64,000 bases of DNA. Source: Paenibacillus lycopersici (GTDB taxonomy: Bacteria > Bacillota > Bacilli > Paenibacillales > Paenibacillaceae). A program made the position numbers and the translations under genes. The number at the start of each line of letters is the position of its first letter. Within the stretch, counting starts at the first letter, position 1. Of the stretch, positions 1 through 7,291 are shown piece by piece. Below the pieces are notes generated by a model that ran no database searches, was not told where the DNA came from, and worked only from the letters and a program-made list of their open reading frames with translations. The stretch is taken from contig NZ_CP048209.1 in the NCBI RefSeq assembly GCF_010119935.1, positions 5,933,001-5,997,000 of the forward strand. The letters are read 5' to 3'.

Positions 1-478
1 GGTTATTCAGCAGGCCGTATCGGTCCCCGGAGAAAATGTACAGCCAGACGATGGACAACGCGATCCCGCTCGTGATGGACGGGACGTAGAAGGCGAGCGA
101 GAACAGCATTTTCGCCCGCAGCGTATTAATGATCCACGCGAGCAGGAACGAAAGGCAATAACTCAGCGGCCCGCCGATGATAGCGAACACGAACGTGTTC
201 TTGATCGACTTGATGAAGATGTCGTCTTCCAGGAACAGCACGCTGTAGTTGGAGAGACCGACCCACTTCGCGGGCTGCAGCATGTTGTAGTAGGTGAAGC
301 TCAGATAGATCGACTGCACGACCGGCACGACGGTGAACATGATGAAGAGGATCAGGAAGGGGCTGAGGAATAAATACCCCAGCGCCGTCTTCCTTCCTGC
401 CTGCGACAGTTTAAACCGCCGTTCCTTCCCCGCCGCCAGCCGAAGCGGATTGTCCGCGATTTCCACGCTGCGTTCCAT
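1..478 (-). CDS. Sugar ABC transporter permease, MalF/UgpA type (3' end outside window)
   Basis: This is the N-terminal 159 residues of a binding-protein-dependent permease; the gene runs off the left edge. A basic cytoplasmic start (MERSVEIADNPLRLAAGKER) is followed by a first membrane segment at about residues 35-55 (FLSPFLILFIMFTVVPVVQS), then the typical extracellular YYNML...WVGLSNY stretch. More membrane segments follow around FAIIGGPLSYCLSFLLAWI and the SLAFYVPSITSGIALSIVWLYIF region. The start is the ATG at 478, with AGGAGGAG four bases upstream. It lies 22 bp after the large binding protein at 501-3512 and is probably cotranscribed with it. The second permease and the EAA loop are not in the window, so only the transporter class can be assigned. 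Confidence 0.9.
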   Translation of the reverse strand, partial: MERSVEIADNPLRLAAGKERRFKLSQAGRKTALGYLFLSPFLILFIMFTVVPVVQSIYLSFTYYNMLQPAKWVGLSNYSVLFLEDDIFIKSIKNTFVFAIIGGPLSYCLSFLLAWIINTLRAKMLFSLAFYVPSITSGIALSIVWLYIFSGDRYGLLNN

Positions 479-500
479 ACCGCTCCTCCTTCCGCGGAAG

Positions 501-3500
501 CTAATCCGGGGTGAACCCGAATTCCTTTTGCTTAGCCGCCAATTCCTTGTTGATATCTTTAATGCCCTGCTCCAGCGACTCGCGGGCGTTAGCCCCGCCG
601 AGCACGACGCGGTTCCACGCGTTGTCGATGTTGCGCGCCGTGAAGTAGCCGCCGAGCACGTAAGGCTGTTCCTTGTAATACTTCCATTGGTCGGTGAGCG
701 CCTTCAGGTCGTCTTCCGGCCATGGCAGCTGCTTGAACGCCTCGACGTTGGCCGTGTTCCAGCGCGCTTCTACGCCGAGCAATGCTTCCAGCTCCTGGCC
801 GAACTGCTCTTGGCTCTCCGTGCTCGTCCACCATTTCAGGAACTCCCAGGCTTCCTTCTGATGCTTCGATTGTTTGAAGATCGCGACGGACTGCGCAAGG
901 CCGCCGCTCGTCCGGTCGATCGTCCCGTCCGGCTTCTCGTGCCCCGGAGACGGCGCGACGCCCCAGCGTCCCACCAGCTCCGGCGCCGCGGTCGACATCA
1001 GCACGTAGGTCTGATAGTCCGCGATGCCGATCGGCATCTCGCCGGTACGGAAGCGGTTGAAGAAGTTCGCGTTGACCGGGAACTTGTAGTTCGTGTACAG
1101 CTCCGTCCATTCCGTGAACGCCTGGAACGCTTCCGGTGAATCGAGGCCGGACTTCATCCCGCCGTCCCGGTAATACTCGCCGCCGTTCTGATAGAGGAAC
1201 GGCATGAAGCCGAGCGACGTGATCGGATAATACATCTGCATGCCGTTCTGCTGCAGCACGGGGAGCATCGCGTAGGCGTCATTCCAGGTTTGCGGAATCG
1301 AGACGCCGAGTTCCTTCAAGATGTCCTTACGGTAGACAAGCACGTTGAAGTCCTGCGTCTCCGGCAGCGCGTAGCTGCCGCCGTTGTATTGGAACGGGAT
1401 GAGCGCGCCCGGCAGGAAACGCTTGCTGATCTCCGCGTAATCCGGAAATTTCGACAGGTCGACGGTCGCGTCGCGGATCGCGAACTCGACGGGCAGATGC
1501 GCGTCGACGCCTGTCGCCACGTCCGGCGCTCTGCCGGAGCTGGCCGCAAGCAGGAGCGTGTTGACGGAGCCGGAATTCAACTGGCCCGCGGGCAGCGTGT
1601 TGACGTTGATGCGGATGCCCGTCTTCGGCGTGAAGTCTTCTTCCGCCATTTCCTTCATAATCTCCGCCCATTCCTTGCCTCGGGCTACCCATACCTGCAG
1701 CACAGGGCCTTCATCGTCCGCGGACGATGACGCTTCCTTGCCATCCTCGCCGTAGACGCTGCCGACGCCCGTGTAATCCTTCGTGAAGGAGGCCGCGAAA
1801 TTCTTCACCGTGCTGACGGCCTTCTGCCAGAAGCTCGATTTCACGTTCGGATATTTCGTATCCGGCGCGCTGATCAGCAAGTAATCCAGCACGAGCGGCA
1901 CGTTCTGCAGCCCCGTCAGCAGCGTGCTGAGCGACGTCTGGCTGTTGCTCAGCTCGGACAGCTGACGCGGAATGGAGTCCGGATTGGCGACCATCCGTTC
2001 GAAGGTGTGATTCATCATTCGCAGGCTGCTGACCGTACTCGGCACGCTGTCGGACAGCGCCTTGAGCGCGTTCATCTGCACGAGCAGATCGTCGGCAATC
2101 GTCTTCAGGTCCGTGATGAGCTCGGGCACCTTCTTGCCCAGCTCGTACTCGAAGTTCGGATCCGGCGTCGGCCCCGTCACCATGATGATGCGCCGGTAGA
2201 GATCCGACAGCCGCTGCGTGTCCGCCGTCAGCGCTTCGATGATGGACCGGTAAGGCCCGATCTCGGCGACCATCGTGATCGTATGCTCGCCCGCCGTCAG
2301 CGGCACCAGAAGCGGCTCATCCTTGCCCGCAGCCTTATCGGCCGTGTGCAGCGTTTCGATCCGCCAGCTGCGGGAGTACGGGAACGGGTACAGCTCCAGC
2401 TCCTTGTACGGCACCTTCCCGTCGATCTGGATCTGGCGGTAGGACGGCAGACCGTCTCCCCACCACTGCCCGGCCTTGAGCCCGATCTTGTACAAGCCGT
2501 CCTTCGGCACCGTGAACGTCCATGTCGCCTTCTGGCCGCCCTTGCGCCAGCGCCAGTCGCCGAAAGCGTTCAATCTGATGCGTCCGTCGCTTGCCGGCTC
2601 GGCCTTCGGATCGCCGTTCGCCTCCCGGCGAATCGTCGGATCGGATTTGTCCGGATTGTCCTCGGCCTGCACCTTGACGTTAACGTCCGCCGCCGGCGCG
2701 TATCCCGCCGCTTCGAAGCCCTGCTTCGCGTCGGCGTAGGTCTGCGGATCAGCCGGCGTCGTCAGCGTCAGTCCGCCGATCGCCACCGCCTCCGCCAGGA
2801 AGCCGAGACGGATGACATGCTTGCCCTTCGTCAAGTGAAACCGGAACGGCTCCGGATACTGGCCGTTGCCGTCGTCAAGCGTCTGCTCCATCCATTGCGG
2901 CTGCTCGACCTGCTTCGGCCGGACGTCGTCGCCCTGATTGTTGCGGCCCGGTTCGCCCTGATCGACCCAGTTGCGGTAGAAATACAGCCGCTCCGCCTCG
3001 CGGAACGGATGCTGCCCGTCGATCAGCAGATCGCGCTGGACCGGCAGTCTCTTGCCCGCCAGGGGGTAGTAGGCGACGTTCAGGCTGTACAAGCCGTCCT
3101 GCGGAACGTCCGCCGTCCATTCGATCCATTCCGTCGCCTTGTCCCACACGAGCGCCCCGGCCCGGCCTTCCAGCTCCTTCGCCTCCGGCTTCGCGCCCCC
3201 GAACGCCGTGTAGCCGTCCGCCCGAAGCGCGATATCCGGCTGCCCGGCGGGCTGCACCCCTTGCTCGATGTACCCGGCCAGCGTCTTCGCGTAGGTCGGC
3301 GCCAGGATCGCGTCGACGCCGAGCGAATCGCCCTCCGTCAGCGGAACGCCCTGATTCAGGTTGCGATCCCGCAGCCGCTCGCCGGCGAACGTGCGGGTCC
3401 CGTCGGACACGGCCGACGCGATGACGAGACAGACGAGCGCGCACAGCATGGTTCTCTTGCCCTTCAACACCAATTTCCCGTGCCGGTTCAAGCCCTTCAC

Positions 3501-3512
3501 CTCTTTTGTCAT
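501..3512 (-). CDS. Large extracellular solute-binding protein with N-terminal CBM-like modules
   Basis: A 1003-residue protein, about twice the length of ordinary family-1 solute-binding proteins. A signal-like hydrophobic segment (TMLCALVCLVIASAV, about 21-36) is followed by two jelly-roll-like regions with W-[IT]-[EF]-W/T-VP-DGLY patterns (about 75-250 and 270-420). These resemble CBM6/35-type galactose-binding domains. A helical linker (about 425-570) leads to the MalE-type domain (about 580-1003), with motifs such as LPETQDFNVLVYRKDIL and SGGLAQSVAIFKQSKHQKEAWEFLKWW. The ATG at 3512 is preferred over the upstream open frame because it starts a signal peptide; an inner ATG 21 codons on is possible. 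It probably captures a poly- or oligosaccharide for the permease at 1-478. The CBM assignment is by pattern only. Confidence 0.85.
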   Translation of the reverse strand: MTKEVKGLNRHGKLVLKGKRTMLCALVCLVIASAVSDGTRTFAGERLRDRNLNQGVPLTEGDSLGVDAILAPTYAKTLAGYIEQGVQPAGQPDIALRADGYTAFGGAKPEAKELEGRAGALVWDKATEWIEWTADVPQDGLYSLNVAYYPLAGKRLPVQRDLLIDGQHPFREAERLYFYRNWVDQGEPGRNNQGDDVRPKQVEQPQWMEQTLDDGNGQYPEPFRFHLTKGKHVIRLGFLAEAVAIGGLTLTTPADPQTYADAKQGFEAAGYAPAADVNVKVQAEDNPDKSDPTIRREANGDPKAEPASDGRIRLNAFGDWRWRKGGQKATWTFTVPKDGLYKIGLKAGQWWGDGLPSYRQIQIDGKVPYKELELYPFPYSRSWRIETLHTADKAAGKDEPLLVPLTAGEHTITMVAEIGPYRSIIEALTADTQRLSDLYRRIIMVTGPTPDPNFEYELGKKVPELITDLKTIADDLLVQMNALKALSDSVPSTVSSLRMMNHTFERMVANPDSIPRQLSELSNSQTSLSTLLTGLQNVPLVLDYLLISAPDTKYPNVKSSFWQKAVSTVKNFAASFTKDYTGVGSVYGEDGKEASSSADDEGPVLQVWVARGKEWAEIMKEMAEEDFTPKTGIRINVNTLPAGQLNSGSVNTLLLAASSGRAPDVATGVDAHLPVEFAIRDATVDLSKFPDYAEISKRFLPGALIPFQYNGGSYALPETQDFNVLVYRKDILKELGVSIPQTWNDAYAMLPVLQQNGMQMYYPITSLGFMPFLYQNGGEYYRDGGMKSGLDSPEAFQAFTEWTELYTNYKFPVNANFFNRFRTGEMPIGIADYQTYVLMSTAAPELVGRWGVAPSPGHEKPDGTIDRTSGGLAQSVAIFKQSKHQKEAWEFLKWWTSTESQEQFGQELEALLGVEARWNTANVEAFKQLPWPEDDLKALTDQWKYYKEQPYVLGGYFTARNIDNAWNRVVLGGANARESLEQGIKDINKELAAKQKEFGFTPD

Positions 3513-3640
3513 TCTGTTCGCTTGCCTTCTTGCGCGTAATCCCGCACCCGCCCGGCATGTCGCGGCAGGCTCGGGATTCGTTATGAAACCGCATCCAATT
3601 TTAAGTGTAGCGGCATTTCGCCCGCCTCGTAACTGGAGCG

Positions 3641-3664
3641 TTTTGAGGTTTGGTGCAGTATTTT
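3641..3664 (-). promoter_or_regulatory. Candidate regulator-binding motif (copy 1)
   Basis: Plus-strand core GGTTTGGTGCAGTA (3647-3660). It matches 19 of 24 positions with 9737-9760 upstream of the response regulator gene. A third, opposite copy lies at 9678-9690. This one is about 130 bp upstream of the start at 3512. Shared placement in front of the regulator and one of its likely target genes suggests an operator for the AraC-type response regulator encoded at 7292-9649. This is inference; no footprint is available. Confidence 0.45.
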
Positions 3665-3704
3665 GACCCGGTTGCGTCCGATTGCCAAGAGATGACAGGA
3701 GCGA

Positions 3705-3738
3705 AGCCGCCCCGGCCACGACGAGGCCGGAGGCGGCT
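3705..3738. terminator. GC-rich hairpin between binding-protein genes
   Basis: Near-perfect stem: 13 bases at 3705-3717 pair with 3725-3738, with one bulged A and a 7-nt loop. There is no T-run on the minus-strand downstream side. It may be a processing or stability hairpin that separates expression of the 468-residue and 1003-residue binding proteins, rather than a complete intrinsic terminator. Confidence 0.45.
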
Positions 3739-3987
3739 GATTGCCGAAGGCGATTGCCGGCTGCCGCAATTTAAGCTGGCTGCCGCAATGCGCGATTGCG
3801 AGACAAACTCGGTTGACACGCAGCATTTCATTCGTCGCGCTGGATTCCATTCATCGCGTTACATTCTATCGCAACGCTGCATTGCGCTGCATTCAATCGC
3901 CGTGCTACATTAAGCTGCATTCAGTTGCCGCCGGTTGCCGCCGCGCAGTTCCGGATTGCCTCGCCGAGCAGGCTGAACCAGCGGCGC

Positions 3988-5394
3988 TCAATTCTTCCGC
4001 TGCCCGGGATCCTCCCGCACGGGAGCGCCGTCGCTCGCCAGCACGTCAAGCTTCGCGTCCACCTTCCGCTTCAGCCCGTCGAGCAGCGCCTGCGGCTCGC
4101 CCTGCTGCTTGATAGCCAAATTCTGCACGCGGTACATCTCGTCCCACAGATAGCCGCCGACGGGCGAGACCGGCCGGAACCGGGCATGCTCCAGCAGCTT
4201 CACGAATACGTCCAGATGCTCTTTCGTGTCCAGCCCCAGCCGGGCGTTGACCTCCGGGATGCAGGTCAGGTCGTACTTGCCCGCCGCGGACCGTCCGGCC
4301 CACAGCAGCGAGCCTTCCCGGCCGGCGACGTAGCGCATGAACCGCCACGCCTGCTCCGGGTGCTTCGCGCCCTTCGGCATGACGAACGACCAGCCGCCCG
4401 ACCACGTCACGTCGGCCTTGCCGTCAACCGTCGGCATCGGGGCCACGCCCCATTCGAACGTCGCCGATCCGGTATCGTTCAGCAGCCAGTTGCCCTCGAT
4501 CGAGAAGCCGACCCTGCCGGAGAGGAACGGGTTCAGACCCGCTTGCCTGAGCTCGTCCGAGAAGGAGGCCAGCTTCCCGGCATTGTATTTGCGGGCATAC
4601 TCTTGCATCCACTGCAGCGCCTGCACGTTGGCGGGATCGTCGGGCGTCAGCTTCCCTTCGCGCTCCCATTCGCCGCCGAACGCCCAGCCGTACGTATAGA
4701 GGAAGCCCTGCGCCTGCCAGGGAATGAAGCCGACCTGCTTGTATTTTCCCTGGCTGTCGGCCTTGAACATGCGCGCCGCCATCGCGTCCAATTCGGCGAT
4801 GGTCTTCGGCGGCTTCCCGGGATCGAGCCCCGCTTCCTCCATCAGCGTCTTGTTGTAGAACAACGCGCGGCTGTCCACGTTCCACGGCAGCGCGTAGGTC
4901 CGGCCCCTGTACTGCGTTTCCGACCAGACGCTCGGGTAATAGAGGCCTTCCATGCCGTCCTTCCGGGACTGCTCCGTAACGTCCTCGAGCGCGCCTTTCG
5001 CCGCCCATTCGTTCACGACGAACCGGTCGAACAGCGCGACGTCCGGTCCCGAGCCGCCCGCAATGGCCGTCAGCAGCTTGTCGGAAGCCTGCGAGTTATC
5101 GGAATTCTCCACGAACGTCATGCGGACCTTGATATCGGGGTTCTCCTCTTCGAAGGAGGAGACCACCGTCTCGTAAAACTCCTGCTTGAAGCCTCCGCTC
5201 CACGGAAACCAGAAATCGATCGTCACCTTCTCCCCGCCCGATCCCCCTGCCGCTGCCCCCGTCTGCTCCACCGGACCCGCGTCGGCCCGGTACAGCCCGT
5301 TGTCGAACGCCTGCAGCAGCAAGCCTGTCGCGACAAGCAGGAGCAAGAGCAGAATCCCCGCCGCCGCTTTCCCCTTCAGTAACCGCTTCTTCAC
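3988..5394 (-). CDS. Sugar ABC transporter solute-binding protein
   Basis: A 468-residue MalE-type binding protein. It has a basic start and one hydrophobic segment (AAAGILLLLLLVATGLLLQA, about 10-29) with no lipobox cysteine, so it is probably held by an uncleaved or cleaved signal segment. The mature part shows VTIDFWFPWSGGFKQEF, SGPDVALFDRFVVNEWA, YALPWNVDSRALFYNK and WSGGWSFVMPKGAKHPEQAW, all typical of family-1 binding proteins. It lies 76 bp after the sensor kinase and is likely part of the same transcript. Two different binding proteins in one locus suggest either two substrates or a polymer-binding plus oligomer-binding pair. Confidence 0.88.
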   Translation of the reverse strand: MKKRLLKGKAAAGILLLLLLVATGLLLQAFDNGLYRADAGPVEQTGAAAGGSGGEKVTIDFWFPWSGGFKQEFYETVVSSFEEENPDIKVRMTFVENSDNSQASDKLLTAIAGGSGPDVALFDRFVVNEWAAKGALEDVTEQSRKDGMEGLYYPSVWSETQYRGRTYALPWNVDSRALFYNKTLMEEAGLDPGKPPKTIAELDAMAARMFKADSQGKYKQVGFIPWQAQGFLYTYGWAFGGEWEREGKLTPDDPANVQALQWMQEYARKYNAGKLASFSDELRQAGLNPFLSGRVGFSIEGNWLLNDTGSATFEWGVAPMPTVDGKADVTWSGGWSFVMPKGAKHPEQAWRFMRYVAGREGSLLWAGRSAAGKYDLTCIPEVNARLGLDTKEHLDVFVKLLEHARFRPVSPVGGYLWDEMYRVQNLAIKQQGEPQALLDGLKRKVDAKLDVLASDGAPVREDPGQRKN

Positions 5395-5470
5395 CCGTAT
5401 TCCCCCTTCTCGAAGCTGCGCTTCGATTGACGACCGCGCATCGTCTCCGCCAACGCGGCCTTGTTTCCCA

Positions 5471-7276
5471 TCAGCCGGTCAGCCTCGACGACTTAACGGT
5501 CCGCAGCGGAATCGTGAGCGTGACGCGCGTGCCCGCCCCCAGCCTGCTGTCGAGCTCGATGCCGTATTGCGGCCCGTAAGCGATCCGAATCTGGGCATTG
5601 ATGTTGCGCAGCGCGAAGTGACGCCCCTGCACGTCCGCTTCGCCCCGACACAGCAGCTGCCGCAGCTCCGTCAGCTTCTCCGGCGGCATGCCCGCCCCGT
5701 CGTCGACGACGACGAACTTCAGGCAGCCGTCTTCGCGGCGGAACACGACATCGAGCCGCCCTTTGCCCGGCTTCTTCTCGAGCCCGTGGTAGATGGCGTT
5801 CTCGACGAGCGGCTGGAAGATCGATTTCAACACCCGGCAGCTCCCAAGCGACTCGTCCACGTGCAGCCGCAGCGTGAATTTGTCCTTGTAGCGGATTTTC
5901 TGGATCAGGATGTAGCTGTCGATAAGCTGCACGATTTCCCCGATGTCCACCTCGTCCCGGCCTTCGTTCAGGCTGAGGCGCAAATATTTGGACAAGCCGA
6001 ATACCATCGTGCTGATGTCGTCGACCTTATGAATCCGCGCGATCCAATGGACGGAGTCCAGGGTGTTGTACAGGAAATGCGCATTGATCTGGGACCCGAG
6101 CATCTTCAGCTGCAGCTCCTGCTCCAGCAGCTTCTGCACGTAGAGCTCGTCGATCAGCGCTTTGATCCGCGACACCATGTCGTTGTAATGGAGAAACAGG
6201 TAGCCGAACTCGTCGGCGCGCCGCTCCGCGATGCGCGTGTCGAAATCGCCGTTCTTCGCCTTGCGCATCGCGCCGATCATCCGCTGCAGCGGCTTGTGCA
6301 CCGACGAGGCGATGAGAACGGCAAGCAGAATGCCGATTACGAAGCAGAACAGGCCGAGCGTCAGCACATACCAGCGAATGCCGAGCGCCTCCCGCTTCAG
6401 GTCCGCGCTCCGCAGCAGGCCGACGAGCGTCCAGTCCGCGGCGCCCAGCCGGTCGTAGACGACCAGCTTCTTCTCGCCGCCCAGCGTCCGGTTCAGCATG
6501 CCTTCCTTGCCCTGCTTGTCCGGCGGCTCGAACAGGTACGTAGACGCCAGACCGTCCTTGTTGCCGACGATCATGCCCTCCCTGTCGATCAGCAGGTTCG
6601 TGCCGGAGCCGTCGTAATCGACCTCCCCCAGCAGCCCCGTCAATTCCGAGGCGTCCACCTCGTACAGCACGACGCCGAGGATTTCGCCGCGGTTGCCGAC
6701 GTCCCGCTCCGCGCGGCCGAAGGACAAGACCGAATCCGCGCTCCCCTCCCGGATCAGGGAGGGACCGATGCCGAAATAGACGATGCCCCCGTCGGCGTCG
6801 CGGATCTTGCTGTACCATTCTCCGTCCGGCGCATCGAAGGCGTACGGGTTGTAGACCGGCGACGAGTCCCGCGGCGAATACCGGTAAGAATGTCCCCGCT
6901 CGCCGAGCAGGTAAATATTGACGATGTCGTTCCGGGAGTTGATCGTGTTCGCGAGGAACGCCGTATTGGCACTGTTCGTCTCGATGCGTTCCAGCTCGCT
7001 GCGGTAGTTCCCCGCCAGCTGCTTCTGGATGCTCTCGCTGCCGAGCACAAGCGACGACCGGTCCGCGTAGCCCGTCAAAATCCCGTCGATCCGCTTGCTC
7101 ATCTGACGCACGTTCTGAAGCGCCATGCCGCCGACTTTGGCTTCGATGATAGCGGCCGACTTGTCGTAAGAGAGATAGCCCATGACGGCGATGATGACGA
7201 GCATGCTCGCGGCATAGCAGACGAACACTTTGGCGCCGACAGAGGCCAGATTGGATTTCCGGAACACCTTGAGCAC
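5471..7276 (-). CDS. Two-component sensor histidine kinase, YesM family
   Basis: A 601-residue kinase. Membrane segments are near residues 15-37 and 300-322 and flank an extracytoplasmic Cache-like sensor region. A HAMP linker follows, then the His_kinase motif QINAHFLYNTLDSVHWIARI (phosphoacceptor H in AHFLYNTLDS). A C-terminal HATPase has the N-box QPLVENAIYHG and G-box VVDDGAGMPPEKL. It ends with RVTLTIPL, as in YesM proteins. It starts 15 bp after the response regulator stop, so the pair is cotranscribed and should act as a unit controlling the adjacent sugar transporter genes. Confidence 0.93.
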   Translation of the reverse strand: MLKVFRKSNLASVGAKVFVCYAASMLVIIAVMGYLSYDKSAAIIEAKVGGMALQNVRQMSKRIDGILTGYADRSSLVLGSESIQKQLAGNYRSELERIETNSANTAFLANTINSRNDIVNIYLLGERGHSYRYSPRDSSPVYNPYAFDAPDGEWYSKIRDADGGIVYFGIGPSLIREGSADSVLSFGRAERDVGNRGEILGVVLYEVDASELTGLLGEVDYDGSGTNLLIDREGMIVGNKDGLASTYLFEPPDKQGKEGMLNRTLGGEKKLVVYDRLGAADWTLVGLLRSADLKREALGIRWYVLTLGLFCFVIGILLAVLIASSVHKPLQRMIGAMRKAKNGDFDTRIAERRADEFGYLFLHYNDMVSRIKALIDELYVQKLLEQELQLKMLGSQINAHFLYNTLDSVHWIARIHKVDDISTMVFGLSKYLRLSLNEGRDEVDIGEIVQLIDSYILIQKIRYKDKFTLRLHVDESLGSCRVLKSIFQPLVENAIYHGLEKKPGKGRLDVVFRREDGCLKFVVVDDGAGMPPEKLTELRQLLCRGEADVQGRHFALRNINAQIRIAYGPQYGIELDSRLGAGTRVTLTIPLRTVKSSRLTG

Positions 7277-7291
7277 GATGATTCTAGCCTC

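Larger units (their letters stand above)
3513..3987. other. 475-nt intergenic stretch between two binding-protein genes
   Basis: No convincing gene is present. On the minus strand it holds the presumed promoter region of the 1003-residue binding protein, with a motif at 3641-3664 shared with the upstream region of the response regulator, and a strong GC hairpin at 3705-3738. From about 3740 to 3950 the sequence is a degenerate mixture of short direct repeats built from ATTGC, GCTGC and CTGCATT words. Short open frames here have no ribosome binding site or recognisable product. Confidence 0.6.
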
